Source of the DNA: an uncultured Propionivibrio sp.
Lineage (GTDB): Bacteria > Pseudomonadota > Gammaproteobacteria > Burkholderiales > Rhodocyclaceae
NCBI GenBank assembly: GCA_938040985.1
Contig: CALHZD010000120.1
Location: forward strand, 1 to 23,730
DNA: 23,730 nt
Reading direction: 5' to 3'
Shown: piece after piece, positions 15,056-22,753 of the stretch
How the letters are laid out: each line of letters begins with the position of its first letter
Position numbering within the stretch: the stretch's first letter is position 1
Program-made: the position numbers and the translations under genes
Notes under the pieces: model-generated
The model's database searches: none
The model's input: the letters and a program-made list of their open reading frames with translations, nothing else
What the model was told of the DNA's origin: nothing

Positions 15056-15230
15056 GGCACACCTGTCGAAAAAATGCGATTTTATCAATGCCCCCCAGTT
15101 CCGGTCAATGTAACACCATTGGAAATACCATTTCAGCTTGCGGACTTACGACATCAATTTGCAGTTCCATCGCGCATCTGCCGGCGTTCTGCTTTTTTCA
15201 CACGATCCGGAACCCAATGATATCTTGCGC

Positions 15231-17501
15231 TCATTTTGACAACCGTTCCCTGCGCGGCGGAAAGGTCTTGATTCCCGGTTTTCTGATTGGATTCCCGCGC
15301 CGCTTATCTCCAGTTCCTGCCGGTTGAAAATTCGGCACCAGATGCCGCTTGCCATTGCCGATCAGATCGGCGCGCCCCATCTGTTTCAATGCCTCGCGCA
15401 ACAACGGCCAATTATCGGGATCGTGATAACGCAAGAAAGCCTTATGCAGGCGGCGCTGGCGCGCACCGCGTACAGCGCTGACCAGTGGCGCATCGCGCGT
15501 CACCTTTTTCAGCGGATTACGTCCGCTACGGAACATCGTCGTCGCCAGCGCCATGGGCGTCGGCAGGAAAGTTTGCACCTGATCGAGTCGGAAACCGTTC
15601 CGTTTGAGCCAGAGGGCCAGATTGAGCATATCCTCATCGCCCGTCCCCGGATGCGCCGCGATAAAGTAGGGAATCAGATATTGTTCCTTGCCCGCATCCC
15701 GCGATGCCTGATCGAAAAGCCGTTTGAATTGATCATACGCACCGATACCCGGCTTCATCATGTATGCAAGCGGCCCCGGCTCGGTGTGTTCCGGGGCAAT
15801 TTTTAGATAACCGCCGACATGATGCGCCACCAGCTCTCTAATGTACTCCGGCGAACGCACAGCCAAATCGTAGCGCAACCCGGAACTGATCAGAATGCGC
15901 TTGATGCCTGGCACAGCGCGCGCCTTGCGATATAAATCGATCAGTGGCGCATGGTCGGTAATGAGATTGTGGCAAATATCAGGAAAAACGCACGACAGCC
16001 GCCGGCAGGCCGATTCGATGCGTTTATCCCGGCAAGCCATGCGGTACATATTGGCGGTCGGCCCGCCGAGATCGGAAACAATGCCGGTAAAGCCCGGCGT
16101 TTTGTCGCGGGTATCCTCGATTTCCCGCAGCACGGACGTTTCCGAGCGGCTCTGGATGATGCGCCCTTCATGCTCGGTAATCGAACAGAACGTGCAGCCG
16201 CCGAAGCAGCCGCGCATGATATTGATCGAAAAACGGATCATCTCGTAGGCGGGAATTCTTGCCTGCCCGTAAGCAGGATGCGGCTTGCGCTGAAAAGGCA
16301 GGTCGTAGATATCATCCATTTCCGCCGTGGTCAGCGGCATCGGCGGCGGGTTGAGCCAGACATCGCGTGCGCCATGCGCCTGAACCAAAGCGCGCGCGTT
16401 ACCAGGGTTCGATTCCAGATGCAAGGTACGCGAAGCGTGTGCGTACAGCACCGGGTCATCGCGCACCTGTTCATAGGACGGCAGACGAATCACGGTACGC
16501 AAGCGCGCAGCAGCATGCACGGCATCTTCAGGTTTTCCGGATTTCACGGCGAATTTTCCGGCTCGGTCCTGCCGGCGCGTCTGATGATCTTGCGCATAAA
16601 AAATCAGCGGTTGCGCCGCCGCTTCTTTCACAGCCGTTTTGTCCACTTTTTCCGCTTTTTCATATGGCACTGAACCTTCTGACGTGTTCACCGTTGCCGG
16701 ACAATCCTGGCGCACCGTCTCGCCATAGGGATTGGCAGGGCGTTCGAGTCGTCCCGGCGTATCGACACGTGTGGAATCGATTTCCGCCCAATCGTCTGCC
16801 GGCAACCAGCCCCGCGCCGTCATGAAAGCCGTACCGCGCAGGTCGCGGACAGCGGCAATCGGCTCACCCATTGCCAGGCGGTGCGCCAGCGCGACAATGG
16901 CGCGCTCGGCATTCCCATAGATCAGCAGATCGGCTTTTGCATCCGGCAGCACTGAACGCCGCACGGTATCCGACCAGTAATCGTAGTGAGCGACGCGGCG
17001 CAGGCTGGCTTCAATCGCTCCGATTACGACATTTGCTTCCGGATATGCCTCCCGGCAGCGCTGCGCATAGACGACAACAGCGCGGTCCGGGCGGCGATTC
17101 GGCGCGCCATCCGGCGTATAGGCGTCATCGGAGCGAATCTTGCGGTCAGCCGTATAACGGTTGACCATCGAATCCATGTTGCCGGCCGAAACGCCGAAGA
17201 AGAGATTCGGCCGGCCAAGCGCGCGGAAAGGCTCGGCCGAATGCCAGTCAGGCTGGGCAATGATGCCCACGCGAAAGCCCTGCGCTTCAAGCAGGCGCCC
17301 GATCAGCGCCGTACTGAAGCTCGGATGGTCAATATAGGCATCGCCGGAAACGATAATCACATCACAGGAATCCCAACCCAGCGCCTCCATTTCCGCGCGT
17401 GACATCGGCAGAAACGGCGCAATGCCAAAACGTTTCGCCCAATACGGTCGGTAGGAAAAAAGCGGCTTGGGTAACGCTCCGTTCGGCATCTTCGATTTCA
17501 T
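15231..17501 (-). CDS. ygiQ: YgiQ-family radical SAM protein (UPF0313)
   Basis: This 756-residue protein belongs to the YgiQ/UPF0313 radical SAM family, whose substrate is not known to me. The radical SAM cluster motif is Cys432-x3-Cys436-x2-Cys439 in MRGCFGGCTFCSI. The N-terminal PLFSYRPYWAKRFG, GDAYIDHPSF and VSAGNMDSMVNRYTA segments are family hallmarks. A charged insert (EGSVPYEKAEKVDKTAVKEA region) lies in the middle before the radical SAM domain. The C-terminus ends in a basic Pro/Arg-rich tail. The start at 17501 overlaps the ETF-QO stop as ATGA, so translation is probably coupled. Why it travels with the ETF genes is unclear. Confidence 0.92.
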   Translation of the reverse strand: MKSKMPNGALPKPLFSYRPYWAKRFGIAPFLPMSRAEMEALGWDSCDVIIVSGDAYIDHPSFSTALIGRLLEAQGFRVGIIAQPDWHSAEPFRALGRPNLFFGVSAGNMDSMVNRYTADRKIRSDDAYTPDGAPNRRPDRAVVVYAQRCREAYPEANVVIGAIEASLRRVAHYDYWSDTVRRSVLPDAKADLLIYGNAERAIVALAHRLAMGEPIAAVRDLRGTAFMTARGWLPADDWAEIDSTRVDTPGRLERPANPYGETVRQDCPATVNTSEGSVPYEKAEKVDKTAVKEAAAQPLIFYAQDHQTRRQDRAGKFAVKSGKPEDAVHAAARLRTVIRLPSYEQVRDDPVLYAHASRTLHLESNPGNARALVQAHGARDVWLNPPPMPLTTAEMDDIYDLPFQRKPHPAYGQARIPAYEMIRFSINIMRGCFGGCTFCSITEHEGRIIQSRSETSVLREIEDTRDKTPGFTGIVSDLGGPTANMYRMACRDKRIESACRRLSCVFPDICHNLITDHAPLIDLYRKARAVPGIKRILISSGLRYDLAVRSPEYIRELVAHHVGGYLKIAPEHTEPGPLAYMMKPGIGAYDQFKRLFDQASRDAGKEQYLIPYFIAAHPGTGDEDMLNLALWLKRNGFRLDQVQTFLPTPMALATTMFRSGRNPLKKVTRDAPLVSAVRGARQRRLHKAFLRYHDPDNWPLLREALKQMGRADLIGNGKRHLVPNFQPAGTGDKRRGNPIRKPGIKTFPPRRERLSK

Positions 17502-19159
17502 AGGCTTGTATACGCCGGCCCGTCGCCGCCCTGCGGCGGCGTCCATTCAATATTTTGCAGCGGGTCCTTGATATCGCAGGTTCTGCAATGCAGGCAGTTT
17601 TGCGCATCAATCTGCAAACGCGGCGCGCGCTCCGGCCCCTCGCGCAGAATCGTGTATACGCCAGCCGGACAGTAACGCTGCTCCGGGGCATCGTACTTGG
17701 CAAGATTGACAGAAACCGGCAAACGCCCATCCTTAAGATGTAAATGAACGGGCTGATCTTTTCCATAACGCAGATTTGCCAGGAACACGGACGAGGGCCG
17801 GTCGAACGTCAATACGCCATCCGCCGGCAGATAGGCAATCGGCGAGAAAGCGGCCGCAGAACGCAAAGCGGCATGATCCGGCACGCTGACACGCAACGTC
17901 CATGGCGCTTTGCCGGCAAACAGTTTCTGCTCGGCGGCAAACAGCACGCCGCCGAAATACAGCCCCGCTTTCGACAACCAGGGCTTAAAGTTGCGCGTCG
18001 CCCACAGTTCATCGTGCAGCCAGCTACTGAAAAATGCCCGTGGATACGCGCTCAGCACATCGCCCGCGCGGCCTGCCCTCAGCGCCGCAGAACAGGCGTC
18101 CGCTGCCAGCATGCCGGACAAAATGGCGCCATGCACGCCCTTGCCGCGCGCCGCATTGAGAAAACCGGCCGCATCGCCGATCAGCGCACCGCCAGGAAAT
18201 ACCAGCCGGGGCATGGCCTGCAACCCGCCGGAGACAACGCTGTTAGCTCCGTAGGCAATGCGTTGTCCCCCTTGTAAACAGGCGCGGATACGCGGATGTG
18301 TCTTAAAGCGCTGAAATTCCTCAAAAGGGGATAGATAAGGATTGGCGTACCCCAGCCCGACGACAAACCCGACAGCAACCCGCCGATCTTGCTGGTGATA
18401 CAAAAAACCGCCGCCATAGGTATCCGGCTTCAGCGGCCAACCGCAGGTATGCAGGACACGGCCCGGAGCGTGATTTTCCGGCCGCACTTCCCAGACTTCC
18501 TTGAACCCCAGTCCATATGTTTGTGGCGCGGCACCCTCATCTAGGCGATACTGCTCAATCAGTCGCTTTCCGAGATACGCGCGACACCCTTCGGCAAACA
18601 GCGTGTATTTGCCGCGCAGCGCCATTCCCGGCTGAAAGTCCGGACCCGGCGAACCGTCTCGGAGACGCCCGAAATCCCCAGTAATCACGCCATTGACGAC
18701 GCGTTCGCCATCCACGGTATCTCCCAGAAGAATTTCAGTCGCCGCAAAACCGGGGAAAATCTCGACCCCCAGGGTCTCGGCCTGCTGCGCCAGCCAGCGG
18801 CACAAATCGCCAAGTGAAACAAGGTAAGTGCCGGCCTGACGGAAACAGGCAGGCAACAGTCGATGCGGGATCTGGACGCTGCCGCGCTCGGATAGCCAGA
18901 AAATCGCCTCTTCCGACACGGCGAGTTTGAGCGGCGAATCCTGTTCTCGCCAATCAGGCAGCAATTCATCCAATGCGCGCGGATCGACGATAGCGCCGGA
19001 AAGCGTGTGTCCGCCAATTTCGGCGGCTTTTTCGATCAGGCAAACGCTGATTTCCTGCCCGTTCGCCTGCGCTTGCCGTTTAAGACGAATCGCCGCCGAC
19101 AATCCCGCCGGACCGCCGCCCACAATGACAACATCAAATTCGACACTCTCACGCCCCAT
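17498..19159 (-). CDS. Electron transfer flavoprotein-ubiquinone oxidoreductase
   Basis: ETF-QO takes electrons from reduced ETF and gives them to ubiquinone at the inner membrane. The 553-residue protein begins with the FAD-binding VGGGPAGLSAAIR at about 13-25. GAIVDPRALDELLPDW and YGGGFLYHQQDRRVAVGFVVGLGY are typical of the family. A second FAD-contact region is GDAAGFLNAARGKGVHGA. The 4Fe-4S cluster ligands are Cys497, Cys522, Cys525 and Cys528 (YCPAGVY and NCLHCRTCD). Length matches the bacterial family. The start lies four bases after the etfA stop without a clear Shine-Dalgarno, which suggests coupling. Order of transcription is etfB, etfA, ETF-QO, ygiQ. Confidence 0.96.
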   Translation of the reverse strand: MGRESVEFDVVIVGGGPAGLSAAIRLKRQAQANGQEISVCLIEKAAEIGGHTLSGAIVDPRALDELLPDWREQDSPLKLAVSEEAIFWLSERGSVQIPHRLLPACFRQAGTYLVSLGDLCRWLAQQAETLGVEIFPGFAATEILLGDTVDGERVVNGVITGDFGRLRDGSPGPDFQPGMALRGKYTLFAEGCRAYLGKRLIEQYRLDEGAAPQTYGLGFKEVWEVRPENHAPGRVLHTCGWPLKPDTYGGGFLYHQQDRRVAVGFVVGLGYANPYLSPFEEFQRFKTHPRIRACLQGGQRIAYGANSVVSGGLQAMPRLVFPGGALIGDAAGFLNAARGKGVHGAILSGMLAADACSAALRAGRAGDVLSAYPRAFFSSWLHDELWATRNFKPWLSKAGLYFGGVLFAAEQKLFAGKAPWTLRVSVPDHAALRSAAAFSPIAYLPADGVLTFDRPSSVFLANLRYGKDQPVHLHLKDGRLPVSVNLAKYDAPEQRYCPAGVYTILREGPERAPRLQIDAQNCLHCRTCDIKDPLQNIEWTPPQGGDGPAYTSL

Positions 19160-19163
19160 GGCA

Positions 19164-20270
19164 TCACGCTTTTTTACTCATTGCAGCCAGCGCTCGCGTC
19201 AGCGCCGGCACGGCATCGAAGAGATCGGCAACCAGCCCATAATCGGCGACTTTGAAAATCGGCGCTTCCGGATCTTTGTTGATTGCAACGATGACTCGCG
19301 CCTCCTTAACGCCGGCCAGATGCTGAATTGCGCCCGAAATTCCCACGGCAATGTAAAGCTCCGGGGCAATGATCCGCCCTGTCTGACCAATCTGTAGCGC
19401 ATTGGCGGCATATCCCGCGCTGACCGCGCCATAGCTAGCGCCCAGCGCCGCCCCCAGCTGCTCGGCCAACGGCGTCAGCAGCATCGTAAAGTTCTCGGCG
19501 CTCCCCAGACCACGGCCGCCCGCGACGACGATACGCGCGGCATCCAGGGATGGCGAGGTTTTCCCGCCCTCTATGTTCATCGTACACCGGCGTTCAAGCA
19601 GCACCGCCGCTGCGGCAACCGCCGGCAAGGTTGCGGGGGCAGGCGCAACGACTGTCATTGCGGCCTGGCCGCACTGCTCATCCCGGCTGCCACGCCTGCT
19701 ATCCCCATTCGTTTCCGCATCATCGCTTGCCGTTGCCAAGCTCGCCGCCCGAAGTGTCAGAATTTTCACCAGATCGCTGCTACGCACCGTCAACAGCGCA
19801 TTGCCCGCATAGACGGGCCGAACAAAGGTGTCGGGCGACGCAATACGCACCACGCCAGTGATCGGTTCGACCCCCAGCAAGGCGGCGAGGCGCGACAGTA
19901 CATTGCGGAAATATCCCGAATCCGCCGCCAAAATATGCGTATAACTGGCTGCATGCGCCAAAATCAGCGCTGCCGTATCTTCCGCTCTCGGAGCAGCCTC
20001 ATTGGCAGAGGCATATGCAGTTTTGGCAATTTTTACCAGCGAAACGCCCGGCAACGCCGCCGCTGCGCGGGCTGCCAAGGCCAAAGCAGCATCACTGCCA
20101 TCATTGATCAGCACATGCACTTCGCCGCCCAGCTGCCGGGCGGCTAACACGATTGGAGGCACCGTTTTGCTGAGGCCGTCCCTGGCATTTTCCGCAATGA
20201 CCAGTACGCGAATCCCGGAAGAAATACCAGAAACGACGGGAACAAAAGGGTTGGGAGACATGGGAGGCAT
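19164..20270 (-). CDS. etfA: Electron transfer flavoprotein alpha subunit
   Basis: EtfA holds the FAD of the ETF heterodimer that collects electrons from acyl-CoA and other dehydrogenases. The 368-residue protein has an N-terminal domain starting RVLVIAENARDGLSK. The C-terminal FAD domain has VVAGGRGLGSAENF, QIGQTGRIIAPELYIAVG and SGAIQHLAG, then INKDPEAPIFKVADYGLVADLF. The usual Ser before GGRG is Ala here. Compared with typical bacterial EtfA (about 310-320 residues) it has about 20 extra N-terminal residues and a longer, low-complexity hinge (about 178-240, Ala/Ser/Asp-rich). The start at 20270 lies one base after the etfB stop; starts at 20291 and 20261 are also possible. Confidence 0.93.
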   Translation of the reverse strand: MPPMSPNPFVPVVSGISSGIRVLVIAENARDGLSKTVPPIVLAARQLGGEVHVLINDGSDAALALAARAAAALPGVSLVKIAKTAYASANEAAPRAEDTAALILAHAASYTHILAADSGYFRNVLSRLAALLGVEPITGVVRIASPDTFVRPVYAGNALLTVRSSDLVKILTLRAASLATASDDAETNGDSRRGSRDEQCGQAAMTVVAPAPATLPAVAAAAVLLERRCTMNIEGGKTSPSLDAARIVVAGGRGLGSAENFTMLLTPLAEQLGAALGASYGAVSAGYAANALQIGQTGRIIAPELYIAVGISGAIQHLAGVKEARVIVAINKDPEAPIFKVADYGLVADLFDAVPALTRALAAMSKKA

Positions 20271-20271
20271 A

Positions 20272-21039
20272 TCAGAGCACCCGCGCTTCATCGCGCAGAC
20301 ATCTGATCAACTCGCCAACATCGGCGATGCGAACGCCCGCTCGGCGTGGCGGTGGTGCGCTTATCGATACCTGTGCCAGCTGCGAGCCAACATCAATGCC
20401 CAATGCCTCCGGCCTTAGCGTATCCAAAGGCTTTTTCTTCGCTTTCATCAGATTGGGCAACGTCACGTAGCGCGGTGTATTCAGCCCCAATTCAACGGTT
20501 AATAGCGCCGGGAGCCGCAGCTGCCAGGCTTCGCATCCATCGTCAGTTTCGCATGTCGCAAAAATCTGCCCTTCAGAAACATTTAGATGGGAAACGCGCG
20601 TCGCCAGCGGCCAGTCAAGCAAGGCAGCAAGCATCGTACCTGTTTGACCGGCATCGCTATCGATCGCCTGTTTGCCGCAGATGACAAGATCCGGCAATTC
20701 TTGCCGGCACAGCGCTACCAGCACTCTGGCCACAGCCAGCGGCTGAAGCTCGATGCCGGTTTCAATGAGGATGGCGCGGTCAGCCCCCATCGCCAGTGCA
20801 GTGCGCAGCGTTTCTGCGCAAGCGGGTACACCACAGGAGACGGCAATGATCTCATTTGCCGCCCCGCTTTCCTTGAGGCGAACGGCGGCCTCAACGGCAA
20901 TTTCATCAAACGGATTCATGCTCATCCTGACACCCGCTATCTCTACGCCGGTGCCATCGCCCTTGATGCGGATCGCCACACAGGGGTCGATAACCCGTTT
21001 GACGGGCACCAGAATTTTCCCAATTTCAGGCCGCTGCAT
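20272..21039 (-). CDS. etfB: Electron transfer flavoprotein beta subunit
   Basis: EtfB is the AMP-binding partner of EtfA. The 255-residue protein begins with KILVPVKRVIDP and contains the family segments MSMNPFDEIAVEAAVRLKE, VSCGVPACAETLRTALAMGADRAILIE, ELQPLAVARVL and GKQAIDSDAGQTGTMLAALL, plus a C-terminal arm (PNLMKAKKKPLD) that docks dehydrogenases. Length is normal. It is the first gene of the ETF run. The terminator of tRNA-His lies about 150 bases upstream, so a promoter should lie between 21040 and 21187, but no convincing one is visible. Confidence 0.96.
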   Translation of the reverse strand: MQRPEIGKILVPVKRVIDPCVAIRIKGDGTGVEIAGVRMSMNPFDEIAVEAAVRLKESGAANEIIAVSCGVPACAETLRTALAMGADRAILIETGIELQPLAVARVLVALCRQELPDLVICGKQAIDSDAGQTGTMLAALLDWPLATRVSHLNVSEGQIFATCETDDGCEAWQLRLPALLTVELGLNTPRYVTLPNLMKAKKKPLDTLRPEALGIDVGSQLAQVSISAPPPRRAGVRIADVGELIRCLRDEARVL

Positions 21040-21187
21040 AGATTATTCTTTCATTGCCTCGGCAAATCAGGCGCTTGTCTGGCGCAATTGCACGGGACCA
21101 GCAGAAATTCGACAGGATGGATGGGAGGATTAGCAAAAACACGTGCAAAGCACACAGGGAATGCGATATAAGAAAGAAGAAGCAAAG

Positions 21188-21216
21188 AAAAAAAAAGCCA
21201 ATCCCAAAGGATTGGC
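21188..21216 (-). terminator. Terminator of the tRNA cluster
   Basis: On the minus strand, GCCAATCC-TTTG-GGATTGGC (arms 21209-21216 and 21197-21204) is followed by nine T (21188-21196). It lies 14 bases after tRNA-His and ends the tRNA transcript. Confidence 0.95.
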
Positions 21217-21229
21217 CCAAACACTTCGT

Positions 21230-21306
21230 TGGGGCGATGTAGCGGGATCGAACCGCTGACCCACGGAATCACAATCCGTTGCTCTACCAACTGAGCTAAC
21301 ATCGCC
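21230..21306 (-). tRNA. tRNA-His (anticodon GTG)
   Basis: The gene has 77 bases including CCA. The anticodon loop TTGTGAT has GTG. The encoded 5' G pairs with the C before CCA, the extra G-1:C73 pair expected for tRNA-His. The T-arm contains GGTTCGATCCC. It is third in order of transcription of the cluster. Confidence 0.97.
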
Positions 21307-21320
21307 ATCGTATCTATTTC

Positions 21321-21397
21321 TGGCGCGCCCGGCGAGACTCGAACTCACAACCCCCGGCTTAGAAGGCCGGTGCTCTATCCGGTTGAGCTACGGGCGC
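21321..21397 (-). tRNA. tRNA-Arg (anticodon TCT)
   Basis: The gene has 77 bases including CCA. The acceptor GCGCCCG pairs with CGGGCGC, the anticodon stem CCGGC/GCCGG encloses CTTCTAA with TCT, and the T-arm contains GTTCGAGTC. It lies 14 bases from tRNA-His. Confidence 0.97.
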
Positions 21398-21466
21398 CAG
21401 GTGCCGATGAATACGTATCCCTCGGGACATATCACAAGCCTTCGGCGAGGACTTGCCATTCTATTC

Positions 21467-21543
21467 TGGTCGGGGCGGTGGGATTCGAACTCACGACCCT
21501 CTGCTCCCAAAGCAGATGCGCTACCAGGCTGCGCTACGCCCCG
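21467..21543 (-). tRNA. tRNA-Pro (anticodon TGG)
   Basis: The gene has 77 bases including CCA. The acceptor CGGGGCG pairs with CGCCCCG, the anticodon stem TCTGC/GCAGA encloses TTTGGGA with TGG, and the T-arm contains GTTCGAATCC. It is first in order of transcription. Confidence 0.97.
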
Positions 21544-21554
21544 AAGAAGCGCGC

Positions 21555-21583
21555 ATTTTACCGATAGCATTGATTCTGGTCAA
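21555..21583 (-). promoter_or_regulatory. Sigma70-type promoter of the tRNA-Pro-Arg-His cluster
   Basis: On the minus strand TTGACC (21578-21583) and TAAAAT (21555-21560) are 17 bases apart, close to the consensus and just upstream of tRNA-Pro. The following DNA (21584-21799) holds no gene; it should contain the dksA promoter on the plus strand, but none stands out. Confidence 0.8.
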
Positions 21584-21799
21584 TCCTGGAGCAAAAAAGC
21601 ACACGACCCAGAGAAAAAGGTAAGTCAAACCAGTGACACATTTTTTCGCTCATCAGCTGACTAGAAAAAAGTGGAGAGAGCAGTTATTGTACACTTTCAA
21701 TTCGGCTGCTATCTGAATATCGCCTGCTCAGCCAGTTGCAGCACGCGCTGTTTTTTGATATGAAGCCGGTTTTCCACCACGATTGCTTGACTTTCAGAC

Positions 21800-22231
21800 A
21801 TGCCAGAACGATCGCGCTCGAAAGAGAAAAACATTCCTCCTTATGTCCCCAAAAAGGGAGAGGAATACATGAATCCACGCCAGCTCGCCCATTTCCGGAA
21901 TATTCTGGAATCACTCAAGGCTGGCCTGATGAAGGATATTGAGCGAACGGTGCAAACCATGCAGGACGAAGCAACCGTTTTTGCCGATCCCAACGATCGC
22001 GCCAGCCAGGAAACTGATATCGCCATCGAGCTGCGTAACCGTGATCGCGAACGCAAGCTGATAAAGAAAATCGACGACACGATCGCCATGATCGATAGCG
22101 GTGATTATGGTTATTGCAGTGCTTGCGGTGTTGAAATCGGCATCAAGCGCCTGGAAGCACGCCCGACGGCCTCGCTGTGCATCGACTGCAAAACACTTGA
22201 GGAAGTGCGCGAAAAGCAGGTCGCTAAATAG
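21800..22231 (+). CDS. dksA: RNA polymerase-binding transcription factor DksA
   Basis: DksA binds the secondary channel of RNA polymerase and, with ppGpp, controls rRNA and amino-acid promoters. The 143-residue protein matches E. coli DksA (151 residues) from KKGEEYMNPRQLAHF onward. The coiled-coil tip carries Asp63 and Asp66 (ADPNDRASQE), the counterparts of E. coli Asp71 and Asp74. The zinc finger is Cys106, Cys109, Cys127 and Cys130, followed by CKTLEEVREKQ. The start at 21800 keeps the conserved GEEYMN but lacks a Shine-Dalgarno. An internal ATG at 21869 is preceded by the strong GGGAGAGG and would give a 120-residue form. Confidence 0.95.
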   Translation: MPERSRSKEKNIPPYVPKKGEEYMNPRQLAHFRNILESLKAGLMKDIERTVQTMQDEATVFADPNDRASQETDIAIELRNRDRERKLIKKIDDTIAMIDSGDYGYCSACGVEIGIKRLEARPTASLCIDCKTLEEVREKQVAK

Positions 22232-22331
22232 CAAGCTGGTTTAAACAGCCGGCATCCGCAGCCCCACAGTTCTGTTTTTGCCTGTATCGCCTATCGTCTT
22301 ACCGTACAGTCGCATCTGATTCCCTGCTCCA

Positions 22332-22384
22332 CATCCCCAAAATGGCCTTCCGGAAAACAGGTCGTTTTGGGGATGTTTCTTTTA
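22332..22384 (+). terminator. Terminator of dksA
   Basis: A 16-base stem is formed by 22332-22347 and 22360-22375. The outer 11 pairs are perfect and the inner five include two G-U pairs. It has a 12-base loop and is followed by TTTCTTTTAG. It lies about 100 bases past the dksA stop. Confidence 0.85.
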
Positions 22385-22466
22385 GCGTAAAAGCGAATAA
22401 TAGCGACGGGAGCCAGAAGCCCTATAGCATGCCTTTCAGCGCAAGGTCTTCCATGCACTCCGCGAA

Positions 22467-22650
22467 CCCAAGAGGATAGGGCATCTCCAAGGAGGTGTAC
22501 CCACAAGCCCGCGTATTCAGGGCTTCTCAGAGGGTATGCCCTGAACCCCTTGTAAACAGGGCGCCTCCGGGTAGGCGCTCTGAAACCCGCATGGATAAAG
22601 GACTTCCGGGCAGGCGCCCGGAGATGCCCTGTTTACGCGGACTCCAGAGG
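22467..22650. repeat. Intergenic repeat array D (five units)
   Basis: Units of the 39/41-bp family have CCC anchors at 22467, 22508, 22547, 22586 and 22627 (spacing 41, 39, 39, 41). They include CCCGCGTATTCAGGGC, CCCTTGTAAACAGGGC, CCCGCATGGATAAAGG and CCCTGTTTACGCGG. The array lies between the terminators of the convergent genes dksA and pnp. The rest of the stretch 22232-22753 holds only the two terminators. Confidence 0.88.
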
Positions 22651-22695
22651 TGCCCCAGTAGCATACCAGCCGGCGCATCCGCTCCGCATAGGCTC

Positions 22696-22725
22696 AAAAA
22701 AGCCACCCGAAACAGGTGGCTTTTT
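22696..22725 (-). terminator. Terminator of pnp, probably bidirectional
   Basis: Arms GCCACC (22702-22707) and GGTGGC (22715-22720) enclose seven bases, with A6 on the left and T5 on the right, so a T run follows the hairpin on both strands. It lies about 30 bases past the pnp stop. Confidence 0.9.
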
Positions 22726-22753
22726 CGTCTCTAGATAAAACTTAGCAGTGAAC

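Noticed and set aside
22495..22734. Small ORF across array D running into the pnp terminator
   Set aside because: It is made of repeat units and includes a terminator hairpin; no evidence of translation.
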